64,000 nucleotides of DNA from an uncultured Oscillospiraceae bacterium (GCA_934446565.1 CAKSEO010000009.1:1-64000), one strand, 5' to 3'; shown: positions 26,366 through 36,500, counted from the first letter of the stretch. Numbers and translations: made by a program. The notes: generated by a model not told the origin, from the sequence alone.

Positions 26366-27749
26366 TGCAAAGTTCCTCCAGTTTCTTTCTGGTAAGCTCG
26401 ATCTGCTTCTTTACGCTCTCCGGAGCGGGGCCTCCGAAGGACTTTCTCTCACGGACGCAGGTGTCAAGGCTGATAGCTTCGTAAACGTCGTCGGTGAAGA
26501 GATCGCTCTGCTTCTGATAATCGGCGAGCGGAAGCTCCTCGAGGGTTGTTCCGAGCTCGATACAGTGAGCAACGAGACCGCCGGTGATTTTATACGCGGT
26601 ACGGAACGGCATGCCCTTTTTAACGAGGTAGTCAGCGCAGTCGGTCGCGTTGATGAAGCCCTTTGCGGCGGCTTTTCGCATGTTGTCCTTGTAGAGCGTC
26701 ATTGTCTCAAGCATAGGGATGAACGTAGTCAGGCAGAGCTTGAGATTGTCTACTGCGTCAAAAATAGCTTCCTTATCTTCCTGCATATCCTTGTTGTAGG
26801 CGAGGGGCAGACCCTTCATCATGGCAAGGAGGGTCATGTTGTCGCCGATAACGCGGGCAGTCTTGCCGCGGATAAGCTCGGTAACGTCCGGGTTCTTCTT
26901 CTGCGGCATAATGCTGGAGCCGGTGGAGAAGCGGTCGGAAAGCTCTATAAACTTGAATTCCCAGCTGCACCACATGATGATCTCCTCGGAGAAGCGGGAG
27001 AGGTGCATCATGCAAATGGAGATAGCGCTTGCAAGTTCAATGCAGAAATCGCGGTCGGAAACGCCGTCGAGGGAGTTCACCATCGGAGCTTCCATGCCGA
27101 GAAGCTCAGCGGTGCGGTCGCGGTTGATGTGGTAGGTAGTTCCAGCTAGAGCGCAGCTTCCCAGCGGTGAAACGTTCATGCGGCGCAGGGTGTCGTCAAA
27201 TCTCTCGATGTCGCGCAGGAGCATCTGTGCATACGCCATCATGTGATGACCGAACGTGATGGGCTGTGCGCGCTGGAGGTGCGTGTAACCAGGCATGATC
27301 GTTTCTGTGTTCTCATCAGCGATGTTGCAGAGCACCTTAACGAGCGATACGACAAGCTCGCGAAGCTCCTTTATAGCGTCTCGGAGATACAGACGGATGT
27401 CAAGCGCGACCTGGTCGTTTCTCGAACGTGAGGTGTGCAGGCGCTTTCCCACGTCGCCAAGGCGCTTTGTAAGCTCCGCCTCGATGAACATGTGGATGTC
27501 CTCCGCCGTCATGTCGAACTGGAGCTTGCCGCTTTCGATGTCCGCGAGTATCTCTTTAAGTCCGCCGATAAGCTCCAGGCTGTCGCTCATGCTGATTATG
27601 CCCTGTTCGCCGAGCATGGTCGCGTGGGCAATGCTGCCCTCGATATCCTGTTTGTACATTCTTCCGTCGAAAGCGATAGAAGAATTGAACGCGTTAACTC
27701 TGCTGTCCACGCCCTGTGAGGAACGCCCAGCCCACATCATTTCTGCCAT
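26358..27749 (-). CDS. argH: Argininosuccinate lyase
   Basis: A 463-residue fumarase/aspartase-superfamily enzyme that splits argininosuccinate into arginine and fumarate. RLHTSRSRNDQVALDIRLYL (about residue 105) and the family signature STGSSIMPQKKNPDVTELIRG (about 280, catalytic Ser) are intact. PGYTHLQRAQPITFGHHM is the second conserved region. Normal length. It follows argG by 84 nt with no obvious terminator, and its end overlaps argC by 8 nt. Confidence 0.96.
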   Translation of the reverse strand: MAEMMWAGRSSQGVDSRVNAFNSSIAFDGRMYKQDIEGSIAHATMLGEQGIISMSDSLELIGGLKEILADIESGKLQFDMTAEDIHMFIEAELTKRLGDVGKRLHTSRSRNDQVALDIRLYLRDAIKELRELVVSLVKVLCNIADENTETIMPGYTHLQRAQPITFGHHMMAYAQMLLRDIERFDDTLRRMNVSPLGSCALAGTTYHINRDRTAELLGMEAPMVNSLDGVSDRDFCIELASAISICMMHLSRFSEEIIMWCSWEFKFIELSDRFSTGSSIMPQKKNPDVTELIRGKTARVIGDNMTLLAMMKGLPLAYNKDMQEDKEAIFDAVDNLKLCLTTFIPMLETMTLYKDNMRKAAAKGFINATDCADYLVKKGMPFRTAYKITGGLVAHCIELGTTLEELPLADYQKQSDLFTDDVYEAISLDTCVRERKSFGGPAPESVKKQIELTRKKLEELCNG

Positions 27750-27833
27750 AAAACTACCTCGTTTTTATTTTCCTGATAAAAGACTTTAAGAGCGGAAAGG
27801 CTGAACTTCCCGCTCTTAACATCAGCCGTAAAA

Positions 27834-29060
27834 TTACTTCTTGTTTCTCTCAGCGTCCAGGAGTGCCTTTACATGGATAGGCAGACCGAACAGGTTGATG
27901 AAGCCTGCGGAATCCTTCTGGTCGTAAACGTCGTCCTCGTCGAAGGAAGCGAAATCTCTGCTGTACAGAGTGTCAGGGGATGTAACGCCTGCGTTGATGA
28001 TGTTGCCCTTGTAGAGCTTCAGCTTAACGTCGCCGTTAACGGTCTCCTGGGTCTTGTTTACGAATGCGTCCATAGCTTCGCGCAGGGGAGTGTACCACTG
28101 ACCGTTGTATACGATGTCAGCGTACTTCTGAGCCAGGCCAGCCTTGTAGTGCTGAGTTTCCTTGTCGAGAGTGATGGTCTCCAGCACTTCGTGTGCGTGG
28201 TAGAGGATAGTTCCGCCAGGGGTCTCATAAACACCTCTGGACTTCATGCCGACCAGACGGTTCTCAACAACGTCGTACAGACCGATACCGTTCTCGCCGC
28301 CGAGCTTGTTCAGGGTCTTGATGAGCTTAACGCCGTCCATCTTCTCGCCGTTGAGAGCGGTGGGGATACCCTTTTCAAAGTGGATGGTAACATAGGTGGG
28401 CTTGTCAGGAGCCTGCTCAGGGGATACGCCGAGTTCCAGGAAGCCAGGCTTGTTGTACTGCGGCTCATTAGCGGGATCCTCGAGGTCGAGACCCTCGTGG
28501 GAGAGGTGCCACAGGTTCATATCCTTGGAGTAGTTGGTCTCACGGGTGATCTTGATCGGGACATTATGAGCCTCCGCATATTCGATCTCCTGCTCACGGG
28601 ACTTGATGTTCCAGATTCTCCAGGGAGCGATGATCTGCATTTCAGGAGCGAGCGCCTTGATGGTCAGCTCGAAACGAACCTGGTCGTTGCCCTTACCGGT
28701 GCAGCCGTGGCAGATAGCGTCAGCGCCTTCCTTGCGAGCGATCTCAACGATACGCTTAGCGATAGGAGGACGTGCGAAAGAAGTACCGAGCAGATAGCCC
28801 TCGTACTTAGCGCCAGCCTTGAGGGTCGGGAAGATGAAGTCGTTTACGAACTCATCCTGGATATCCTCGATGTACAGCTTGGAAGCGCCGGTTTTCTTAG
28901 CTCTTTCCTCAAGACCTACGATCTCGGAATCCTGACCTACGTTACCTGCTACGCAGATGACCTCGCAGCCGGGATATGTTTCGTGCAGCCAGGGGATAAT
29001 AATTGATGTGTCGAGACCGCCGGAGTATGCCAGAACGATCTTTTTGATTTCCTTTGCCAT
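27834..29060 (-). CDS. argG: Argininosuccinate synthase
   Basis: A 408-residue ASS that joins citrulline and aspartate with ATP. The PP-motif [19 protein letters not shown] starts the protein. [21 protein letters not shown] sequence (here [20 protein letters not shown], about residue 115) and [18 protein letters not shown] are diagnostic. It is the first gene of the seven-gene arg operon, with a 16-nt-spaced promoter at 29123-29150. Arginine control is likely through ArgR-type sites; an A/T-rich palindrome lies upstream at about 29190-29213. Confidence 0.96.
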   Translation of the reverse strand: MAKEIKKIVLAYSGGLDTSIIIPWLHETYPGCEVICVAGNVGQDSEIVGLEERAKKTGASKLYIEDIQDEFVNDFIFPTLKAGAKYEGYLLGTSFARPPIAKRIVEIARKEGADAICHGCTGKGNDQVRFELTIKALAPEMQIIAPWRIWNIKSREQEIEYAEAHNVPIKITRETNYSKDMNLWHLSHEGLDLEDPANEPQYNKPGFLELGVSPEQAPDKPTYVTIHFEKGIPTALNGEKMDGVKLIKTLNKLGGENGIGLYDVVENRLVGMKSRGVYETPGGTILYHAHEVLETITLDKETQHYKAGLAQKYADIVYNGQWYTPLREAMDAFVNKTQETVNGDVKLKLYKGNIINAGVTSPDTLYSRDFASFDEDDVYDQKDSAGFINLFGLPIHVKALLDAERNKK

Positions 29061-29122
29061 GATTTTTATTCTCCTTTACGACATTTCAGCCCATAAAAGG
29101 TTGATTAATTTTTACAATCTTT

Positions 29123-29150
29123 ATTATACTCATTTTCCGTCGTTTGTCAA
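29123..29150 (-). promoter_or_regulatory. Promoter of the arg operon
   Basis: On the minus strand TTGACA (29145-29150) and TATAAT (29123-29128) are 16 nt apart, about 63 nt before the argG ATG. Confidence 0.7.
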
Positions 29151-29189
29151 GTGGAAAAATACCGTGTCACGAATAATATGCACAAATTT

Positions 29190-29213
29190 CATAAATATTC
29201 GAATATTTTTATG
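29190..29213. promoter_or_regulatory. Candidate ArgR-type palindrome between argG and xre
   Basis: A perfect 16-bp palindrome AAATATTCGAATATTT (29193-29208) lies in a longer near-symmetric A/T stretch containing TGCATAAAAATATTC on the minus strand, loosely like the Firmicutes ARG box. Two further TGAATAT copies follow near 29263-29280. It is about 45 bp upstream of the argG -35 box. The 356-nt gap 29061-29416 holds only this, the two promoters and the xre operator. Assignment to ArgR is inference. Confidence 0.35.
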
Positions 29214-29328
29214 CATTCCAAATAAACAAGCGACGGTACCATGCCGTTTTGATATTTCACAAATGAATATCAAATGAATATTATACATCAGACAAATTTA
29301 TTATCGTAATATGTCGCAGAAAAAACAC

Positions 29329-29357
29329 TTGACAAAAGCGGCGTTCATGTTTATAAT
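29329..29357 (+). promoter_or_regulatory. Promoter of the xre-immA operon
   Basis: TTGACA (29329-29334) and TATAAT (29352-29357) with 17-nt spacing, consensus-quality. The transcript would start near 29364, about 53 nt before the xre ATG. Confidence 0.78.
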
Positions 29358-29371
29358 ATAATCATGAACGC
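29341..29371. promoter_or_regulatory. Inverted-repeat operator spanning the xre -10 box
   Basis: GCGTTCATG (29341-29349) and CATGAACGC (29363-29371) form a perfect 9-bp inverted repeat with 13 nt between, bracketing the -10 element. Another ATGAAC half-site follows at 29381-29386. A dimeric XRE protein bound here would shut off its own promoter, so autorepression is the simplest reading. Confidence 0.65.
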
Positions 29372-29416
29372 GCACCTGATATGAACATCATATGCTTAAA
29401 TTAGGAGGAAACCACA

Positions 29417-29812
29417 ATGAAAATGAGCGAGAAGCTTGAGATAATGCTCAGCAGGAAACGTATCAAAAAGACAGACTTTGCGCACAGCGTTGGGATAACC
29501 TACCGTGCGTTTGCAAACTATCTTAATGGTACACGTAGCCCGCGTCCCGACACATTGAAAAAAATGGCTGACCAGCTTCAGCTTTCTCCAGAATTTCTCA
29601 GGGACGACGACCAGGAACTTGAGCTGACCCTTGAGGAGCAGTTCATTCGCCGTATCAGCGCGAGTGAAGCGGACAAGGCGCAGGCGGCGCAGTTCCTCGC
29701 GCAGTCCCGTGGGTTGTTCGCCGGGAATGGACTTATGCCCGAAGATAAGGAGCAGCTGATGAAATGCCTCATGGAAATATATGAGGATTCCCGAAAGAAT
29801 ACCGGTGAATGA
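29417..29812 (+). CDS. XRE-family transcriptional regulator
   Basis: A 131-residue regulator. The helix-turn-helix spans about residues 5-60: KLEIMLSRKRIKKTDFAHSV, then TYRAFANYLNGTRSPRPDTL and KKMADQLQLSPEFLRDD. The C-terminal part is acidic and may bind the partner protease or form the dimer. It has a strong promoter, an operator-like inverted repeat, and AGGAGG before the ATG. Its stop overlaps the start of the ImmA-type gene (ATGA), the usual arrangement for a repressor with its inactivating peptidase. No phage or ICE gene is adjacent. Confidence 0.88.
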   Translation: MKMSEKLEIMLSRKRIKKTDFAHSVGITYRAFANYLNGTRSPRPDTLKKMADQLQLSPEFLRDDDQELELTLEEQFIRRISASEADKAQAAQFLAQSRGLFAGNGLMPEDKEQLMKCLMEIYEDSRKNTGE

Positions 29813-30306
29813 TGGACAGGATAATAAGCCTTGCAGAGCAGGTGCGCACCGAATATGGCGGCAGGAATATCTTCCAGACCGCCGAAAATTCCGGCGCGAC
29901 GGTCTGGTTTAGGGAGCTCGGCTCGCTGAAAGGCTTTTACCTGTTCGAAAACAACAAGCGCTACATTATAATCAACAAATCGCTCGACAAGCTGTTACAA
30001 CAGACGGTATGCGCTCACGAATTCGGTCATGATATGCTACATCGTGAGCTGTCCGCAGGCGGGATAAGGGAAAGCACGCTGTTCCTTGCCTCCAACAAGA
30101 CGGAGCGCGAGGCGAATCTCTTTGCAGCGGAGATACTCCTTACAGATAAGGAGACGCTTTCCGTGATGGATTACTGTACGACGCTGGACGACGCCGCTTT
30201 CGAGCTGGGGGTAGTTCCGCCGATACTTGCGTACAAGCTGGAGCTTCTTAATTATAAAGGGTATGATTTCAACCTGACCGAAACAGCGAGCGATTTTCTG
30301 AAATAA
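29809..30306 (+). CDS. ImmA/IrrE-type metallopeptidase
   Basis: A 165-residue zinc peptidase (COG2856 family). The active site is CAHEFGHDMLH, giving H70-E-F-G-H74, and the third ligand is probably in TEREANLFAAEILL (about E101-E109). RYIIINKSLD precedes it, as in the family. Members such as ImmA cleave or inactivate the paired XRE repressor in response to a signal. The start overlaps the xre stop by 4 nt. A second ATG at 29812 is an alternative that is one codon shorter. Confidence 0.88.
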   Translation: MMDRIISLAEQVRTEYGGRNIFQTAENSGATVWFRELGSLKGFYLFENNKRYIIINKSLDKLLQQTVCAHEFGHDMLHRELSAGGIRESTLFLASNKTEREANLFAAEILLTDKETLSVMDYCTTLDDAAFELGVVPPILAYKLELLNYKGYDFNLTETASDFLK

Positions 30307-30328
30307 ATGCCCTGAAAGGAAGATAATT

Positions 30329-31351
30329 TTGGATATCAAACAAACATTAGAGCGGCTGACTGGCTCTGTCGGAGTTTCCGGCGCGGAAAACGGCGCGTGC
30401 GAAACCGCTCTGGAGCTTCTCCGGGAATATATTACTGACGCTGAGTGCGATCCATTCGGCAACGTAACGGCTGTGATAAGCTCAGGCGAGCCGTCGGCTC
30501 CTACGCTTATGCTGGACGCCCATATCGACCAGATAGGGTTCATCGTGTCCTATATTGACGGGGACGGATTCCTCAAGGTCGGAGCATGCGGCGGTCCGGA
30601 CATGCGCATAATGCTGGCGCAGAGCGTCACGGTTCACGGCGTGCGCGATATACGCGGCGTAGTTTCCACACTGCCGCCGCATGTTTCCAGCGACCATTCC
30701 AAAGCGCCGGAGGTAGGCGATATCTCCATTGATATCGGGCTGAGCAGGGAAGATGCTGAAAAGCTCGTCCCACTCGGAAGCCGGGTTACGGTGGATTCCG
30801 CATTCAGGGAACTTTCAGACGGCGTTGTTTCAGCGCCATCGGTGGACGACCGCAGCGGCGTCTGCGCTATTCTGTACGCGCTGGAGCTTCTGCGCGGCAG
30901 AAAGCTGCGCTATGACCTCGCGGTGTGCTTTTCCGCTCAGGAGGAGACCGGCGAGCGCGGCGTAAAAGGAGCGGCATTCCGCCTGAAGCCGGATGAAGCT
31001 ATCGCAGTAGACGTATCCTTCGGCAGAACTCCCGACAGCGTTCTGCACGAAACGGCTACGCTCGGCAGCGGAGTGATGATAGGCTATTCTGCGGCGCTTG
31101 ACCGTGGGATGTCAGACGCGCTGAAATCAACGGCGATACAGAACAGCATTCCTTATACGATTGAAGTAATGCCGTCCTCCACCGGAACAAACGCAGACAG
31201 CATCGCGATAAGCAGATCAGGCGTGAAATGCTGCACGCTATCTATCCCGATACGTTACATGCACACGCCGATCGAAACTGTAAAGCTGTGCGACATCGAA
31301 AGCACGTCAAAACTCATATGCGAATATGCAGCCGGAGGTGACGCGAGATGA
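30329..31351 (+). CDS. M42-family metallopeptidase (first of two)
   Basis: A 340-residue M42 (glutamyl-aminopeptidase/endoglucanase-like) zinc peptidase with a TTG start behind GAAAGGAAG. Ligand and catalytic motifs: LMLDAHIDQIGF (about residue 66), VSAPSVDDRSGVCAI (about 168), FSAQEETGERGVKGA (about 205), IAVDVSFG (about 228), and RYMHTPIE near the C-terminus. Such enzymes trim peptides in the cytoplasm as dodecamers. It begins 22 nt after the ImmA gene and overlaps the next M42 gene by 4 nt (ATGA). Confidence 0.87.
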   Translation: MDIKQTLERLTGSVGVSGAENGACETALELLREYITDAECDPFGNVTAVISSGEPSAPTLMLDAHIDQIGFIVSYIDGDGFLKVGACGGPDMRIMLAQSVTVHGVRDIRGVVSTLPPHVSSDHSKAPEVGDISIDIGLSREDAEKLVPLGSRVTVDSAFRELSDGVVSAPSVDDRSGVCAILYALELLRGRKLRYDLAVCFSAQEETGERGVKGAAFRLKPDEAIAVDVSFGRTPDSVLHETATLGSGVMIGYSAALDRGMSDALKSTAIQNSIPYTIEVMPSSTGTNADSIAISRSGVKCCTLSIPIRYMHTPIETVKLCDIESTSKLICEYAAGGDAR

Positions 31352-32364
31352 CCGACAGACTACTTGAGATTTCAGCCCTGGACGGGACTTCCGGAGACGA
31401 GGGCGCAGTCCGCGAATATATCCTGTCTCACATAAAAAAAGCGGACAGCATAACGACCGATAACCTAGGGAATCTCCTGGTTTACAGAAAAGGCAGGAAA
31501 ACTCCGAAAAACCGCATAATGTTCGCGGCTCACATGGACGAGGTCGGATTCATGATAACCGATATCACTAGCGACGGATTTCTCAGATTCGGAGCAGTCG
31601 GCGGTATCGATCCTCGCGTTGTACTTGGACGCGCGGTGCGTTTCAAGAACGGTACACGGGGAGTTATCGGCACAAAGGCAGTCCACCAGCAGAGCGCCGA
31701 TGAGCGGAAAAAAGCTCCGGATTTCGACAGCCTGCTTATTGATATCGGCGCTGAAAATGCCGAGGAAGCTGAAAAGCGCGTTTCCCGCGGCGACTGCGCG
31801 GTGTTCGATTCAGACGCATTCGTGTTCGGAAACGGCTTCGTGAAAAGCAAAGCGATTGACGACCGCGCGGGCTGCCTTATCATGCTCGACATGATAAACG
31901 GCGACCCCGAATACGACGCATGGTATGCGTTCACAGTCCAGGAGGAGGTCGGCACGCGCGGCGCAAAGGCGGCTGCGTTCACAATTGAGCCGGATATTGC
32001 GGTCGTGCTTGAAACGACCACAGCCTGCGACATAGCGGATACTTCCGGCGCCAAGCGCGTCTGCGAGCTTGGAAAGGGCTGCGTAGTATCCTATATGGAT
32101 CGTGCAACGATATACGACCGGGAACTGTATCAGCTTGCGAGGAGCACCGCAGACCGACTCGGCATCGCTAACCAGACAAAGACGCTCATCGCGGGCGGAA
32201 ACGACAGCGGAGCTATCCACGTCAGTCGTGGCGGAGTACGCACCTGCGCGCTGTCCGTACCGTGCAGGTATTTGCATTCCCCGGCGTGCGTTATAAAGGA
32301 GAGCGACTTCGAAGCGACCGCCAGACTGGCGGAAGCGGTCCTGAGCGCGTTTGCAGAGCTGTGA
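31348..32364 (+). CDS. M42-family metallopeptidase (second of two)
   Basis: A 338-residue homolog of the preceding gene. FAAHMDEVGFMIT, VKSKAIDDRAGCLIM, FTVQEEVGTRGAKAA, VVLETTTACDIADT and CRYLHSPACV carry the expected metal-binding residues. The pair probably diverged after tandem duplication and may form mixed oligomers or have different specificities. Overlapped by 4 nt on both sides (ATGA with the first peptidase, GTGA with the next gene), it is firmly part of a coupled operon. Confidence 0.87.
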   Translation: MTDRLLEISALDGTSGDEGAVREYILSHIKKADSITTDNLGNLLVYRKGRKTPKNRIMFAAHMDEVGFMITDITSDGFLRFGAVGGIDPRVVLGRAVRFKNGTRGVIGTKAVHQQSADERKKAPDFDSLLIDIGAENAEEAEKRVSRGDCAVFDSDAFVFGNGFVKSKAIDDRAGCLIMLDMINGDPEYDAWYAFTVQEEVGTRGAKAAAFTIEPDIAVVLETTTACDIADTSGAKRVCELGKGCVVSYMDRATIYDRELYQLARSTADRLGIANQTKTLIAGGNDSGAIHVSRGGVRTCALSVPCRYLHSPACVIKESDFEATARLAEAVLSAFAEL

Positions 32365-33062
32365 CGGAGCGGGTATACAATGCGGAGCGGCTCTCCGGAC
32401 TTCCGGAGCACGGGGTTGAAGCGCTGAAAATCCGGGCGCTTTTCAATGCCTACGGCGGGAGCTACGACTTTTGCAGATTCTTCCGGCAGGATGATACCTA
32501 CCTTGCCGGACTTGACGGCTCGTTTGTTATTTCCGACGGCGCGGGAACTGACTGGGAGGAGCTTGCGGAGTTCCTCAACATGCACGGGTTCACGGATATT
32601 TTCTGCTCCGAAAGGGCGGGGGAGAAGCTGCAAAATACCTGCAATGCGGAGTTCACCAGGGTGAATCTTATGGAGCTGACAGCGCCGCCGGGAAGTCTTG
32701 AGGCAGTCCCCGAATGCTCCCCGTCGGAAGCGTGGAAAATCATCTCGACAAGGTTCCCGATAGAATTCGAGCCGTGGTATCTTGACATTTCCCACAGGGT
32801 AAGGCACGGAGTTTCGAAGTGCGTTTCGGACGGCAAAGCTGCTCTGGTGATACAACATTCTATCAAAGGCGAAACGCTGATATCCCAGGTCGCGGTACTG
32901 CCGGAGCAGGAATGCAAAGGGTACGCCAGCGGGCTGGTACGCTCAGTGTGCGCGTCCGTCGGCGGTACATTACAGGCGATATGCGAGGACAGACTAACGG
33001 GATTTTATGAGAAAAGCGGTTTCATGCGCAGAGAGTTCAAATACTGCGGCGTAAGGAGCTGA
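32361..33062 (+). CDS. GNAT-like acetyltransferase
   Basis: A 233-residue protein starting with GTG that overlaps the previous stop (GTGA). The N-terminal half (about 1-120) has no clear motif, while the second half has the acetyl-CoA segment VAVLPEQECKGYASGLVRSV (about 170-195) and FYEKSGFMRREFKY at the end. This two-part layout occurs in GNATs with a degenerate first domain. The substrate is unknown. An upstream in-frame start at 32262 would run through the peptidase gene and is rejected. Confidence 0.7.
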   Translation: MTERVYNAERLSGLPEHGVEALKIRALFNAYGGSYDFCRFFRQDDTYLAGLDGSFVISDGAGTDWEELAEFLNMHGFTDIFCSERAGEKLQNTCNAEFTRVNLMELTAPPGSLEAVPECSPSEAWKIISTRFPIEFEPWYLDISHRVRHGVSKCVSDGKAALVIQHSIKGETLISQVAVLPEQECKGYASGLVRSVCASVGGTLQAICEDRLTGFYEKSGFMRREFKYCGVRS

Positions 33063-33072
33063 CGGAGGAAAA

Positions 33073-33531
33073 ATGAAAACAGGAAACACCAACTGGTCGC
33101 AGTCGGTCACTGCGGTTGTGATCCACAACGGAAAAGTGCTGTTGTCGCGGCATACATACGGCGCCGGAAAGGGCAGGCTGATAATCCCCGGAGGGTACCT
33201 TAACCACGGAGAAATGCCCAGGGAAGCACTGATCCGCGAATATCTTGAGGAAACTGGCGTGCTGATAGAGCCCCGGGAGCTTATAGGAGTGCGGTTCAAC
33301 CTGCGGGACTGGTACGCGGCGTTTCGTGCGGATTACGTTTCCGGCGAACCGCATTCCGACCGCGACGAAAACAGCGAAGTGCTGTGGATGGACGTAAATG
33401 AAGCGCTGACCCGCGATGACGTCCCCGACCTGACGAAAAAGCTGATAACCTGCGCGCTATCCGGCGGCGGATTCGGCAAGGTGGATTACACGGGCGTTGA
33501 GCCGCCATACGAACTGTTTGGAGCAGAATAA
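33073..33531 (+). CDS. Nudix hydrolase
   Basis: A 152-residue Nudix protein. The box GGYLNHGEMPREALIREYLE-ETGV (about residues 38-61) matches G-x5-E-x7-REUxEExGU. The strand before it, VVIHNGKVLLSRHTYGAGKG, resembles MutT/ADP-sugar types; the true substrate cannot be told. GGAGG lies 4-5 nt before the ATG, 10 nt after the GNAT gene. It closes the operon; a bidirectional terminator follows. Confidence 0.88.
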   Translation: MKTGNTNWSQSVTAVVIHNGKVLLSRHTYGAGKGRLIIPGGYLNHGEMPREALIREYLEETGVLIEPRELIGVRFNLRDWYAAFRADYVSGEPHSDRDENSEVLWMDVNEALTRDDVPDLTKKLITCALSGGGFGKVDYTGVEPPYELFGAE

Positions 33532-33535
33532 AGCA

Positions 33536-33573
33536 AACACCTCCGGTTGGAATGACCGGAGGTGTTATTTTTT
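33536..33573. terminator. Bidirectional terminator between nudix and mfd
   Basis: AACACCTCCGGT and ACCGGAGGTGTT form a 12-bp perfect stem with a 7-nt loop, followed by ATTTTTT on the plus strand and preceded by a weaker A-rich stretch that gives T's on the minus strand. It can end both the plus-strand M42-Nudix operon and mfd. Confidence 0.85.
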
Positions 33574-36500
33574 ATGCCTTGTTCATAGTGGTGATGACAG
33601 TCCGCATTGCGTCGAGCGGCTTCTCGCCCTTGTTCAGCGTGACGCGGATGTGTCCCTTACCGGAAGGCTCCAGCCTGAGCCGGTCGGAGTACACATCAGA
33701 AAGCGCCGCGATTTTCTCCATATCGAATTTGGAAAGGTAGAAAATCAGGTCGTTCTTCATCTGGCTTATCTCGGTGATGTTGCAGGCACTCGCCATGTTG
33801 CGCAGTCTTGCGACCTCGATAAGTCCGATGACCGATTTGGGCGGGTCGCCGTAGCGGTCGATGAGCTCGTCTGTTACGTCTGTGCTATCCTCGTCGGTCT
33901 GTATTTTGGCTATCTTGCGGTAGCAGTCAACGCGCTGCGCCTGGTTGGAAATGTAGTCCTCCGGGATAAACGCGTCTATCTTGATATCCACAAGACATTC
34001 TTCCTTGTGGACGTCCTTTTCGCCGCGCTCCTCACGGACTGCCTCGTCAAGCAGTTGCAAATACATATCGTATCCGACATTTGCAAGGTGCCCGGACTGA
34101 CTTGCTCCCAGGATACTGCCCGCGCCGCGTATCTCAAGGTCGCGCATTGCAATGCGGAATCCACTGCCGAACTGCGTGAATTCGCGGATAGCGTCGAGCC
34201 GCTTCTGCGATATCTCCGAAAGCACCTTACCGCGCTGGAACGTGAAATATGCATACGCGCGCTTGTTGGTTCTGCCGACGCGTCCGCGAAGCTGATGGAG
34301 CTGTGCCAGTCCCATGTAGTCGGCGTTCTCGATTATCAGCGTATTTACGTTAGGCACGTCAACGCCGGTCTCAATAATAGTGGTGCAGACCAGCACATCA
34401 AGGTCGCCGTCCAGCAGCTGCCGCCATATCTCAAGCATTTGTTCTTCAGACATCTTGCCGTGCGCAACTCCGACGCGCGCTTCCGGAATGAGTGTGCGTA
34501 TCTTCTCAGCGCAGCTATATATAGAGTCAATACGGTTGTGGATATAGTATACCTGACCGCTGCGGCGCAGTTCCTTCTGGATAGCCTGCATAACGATACC
34601 CCAGTCATGCTCCATGACGTAAGTGGTTATAGGCTGTCTGTCCTGGGGAGGCTCGTCGATAACGGACATGTCGCGGATACCGCTCATCGCCATGTTGAGC
34701 GTGCGGGGGATAGGCGTAGCCGAAAGCGTCAGCACATCCACTCCGGCGAACATCTCCTTGAATTTCTCCTTGTGGGCAACGCCGAAACGCTGCTCCTCGT
34801 CAATGATAACAAGCCCGAGATCCTTGAATTTGATGTCGTCCTGGATGATACGGTGAGTGCCTATCAGGATATCAATGCTGCCTGCTTTCAGCCTGCGGAG
34901 TATTTCCCGCTGCTCTGCGGGGGTCTTGTGGCGGGAGAGAAGCGCTACGTTTATCGGGAATCCCTCCATACGGTTGCAGCAGGTCTGGAAATGCTGCCAT
35001 GCAAGCACAGTAGTCGGCACAAGTATAGCGCACTGCTTGCCGTTTTCGGCACATTTGAACGCGGCACGGAGCGCTACCTCAGTCTTTCCGAAGCCGACAT
35101 CGCCGCAAAGCAGACGCTCCATCGGGACGGGCTTCATCATGTCTGCCTTGATCTCATCTATGCAGCGCAGCTGGGAACTGGTTTCGATGTAGTTGAAGTG
35201 AGCCTCGAAATCGTCCTGTAGTGAATCGTCCGGCGGGAACTCATACCCCTTGCTCTTCATGCGGCGGGAGTAAAGCTCAATAAGCTCTGATGCCATCTCC
35301 TTGGCCGCCGCTTTCGCCTTTGCCTTGGATTTCTGCCACTGGTCGGAGTTCAGCTTGTTCAGCTTTACCGTGCCCGCGTCGCCGGAGCCGATGTAGCGGG
35401 AAACAAGGTCGAGCTGCGTTACCGGAATGTGCAGAACGTCCGAACCCGCGTAACGAATCTTGATGTAATCCTTGGCAACGCCGTCGGTTTCGATTTTGTG
35501 AACTCCGTCAAACACGCCTATACCGTAGGAATAATGCACCACAAGGTCGCCGATGGAAATATCGGCAAGAGAGCGTATCTCCTCGCCCTTTTTCTTCTTG
35601 GGCGGGCGTTTTCTGTCCGCATGGACTGCGGTGTGCGTAAATACTGCAAGCTTTGTAACCGGGTACTCGATACCTGCGCTGAGCGTGCCAGGAGTGACTA
35701 TTACCCTGCCCGGGAGCGGCTTTTCCGGCTGCATGGAGAAATCTACCCTGTAGCCGTCGTCGGAGAGGTCAGCCGCAAGCGTGCGGGCACCCTTCTCGGT
35801 TCCCGAGAATATCAGGCAGGCGAACTTCATGTCGAGGTAATTATCAAGCTCGGAGCGGAGAACGGAATGCTCGCCGCTCCAGGGGGAAGTCTGGACGGCG
35901 CTCTGTACATCGAGCATTATGCCAAGCTCCATTCCGCCGCCACGGATGAACGTGTCGAAATACACGGAGGTGCGGCTCTCCAGCTCGGAATACAGCTCGT
36001 TTTTGGTGAGCATATAGCGGTCCAGACCCTTGCAGAGCTTCTTTTCCTCGGTGAGGATCTTCAGGTCCTCCGTGTGCTGCAATGCAACGGCGCGGTAGTT
36101 CTCCTTCGCGGAAACATTTTCGCATACGAAAACCGCTCCCGCGTAACTGAACACGGTAGCCTCCTCGGAGTAGCAGAGCGGGAAGTACCTATCGACCGCG
36201 CTGAGGTTTATACCGCTGCGCATCTTAACAACATCCGCGTTAAGGCGGCTGCGGACTTCCTCGGCATTTTTACCGCGAATCTTTTTGGAGAGTGCCTCGA
36301 TACGGTTGCAAAGCTCCTCTGCGGAGTCGAAAAGCACCTCGCCTGCCGGAGATATCTGGATATCGTCAAGCGGCTCGGTACGACGCTGGGAATCCAGGTC
36401 GAAGTACGAAATGCTGTCGATGGTATCGCCCCAGAGCTCTATACGGCAGGGAGCGGAGCTGCTCGGCGGGAAAATATCCACGATACCGCCCCTGACGGAG

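Noticed and set aside
33497..35221. 574-codon plus-strand frame over mfd
   Set aside because: Antisense to Mfd catalytic domains, with no conserved motif of its own.
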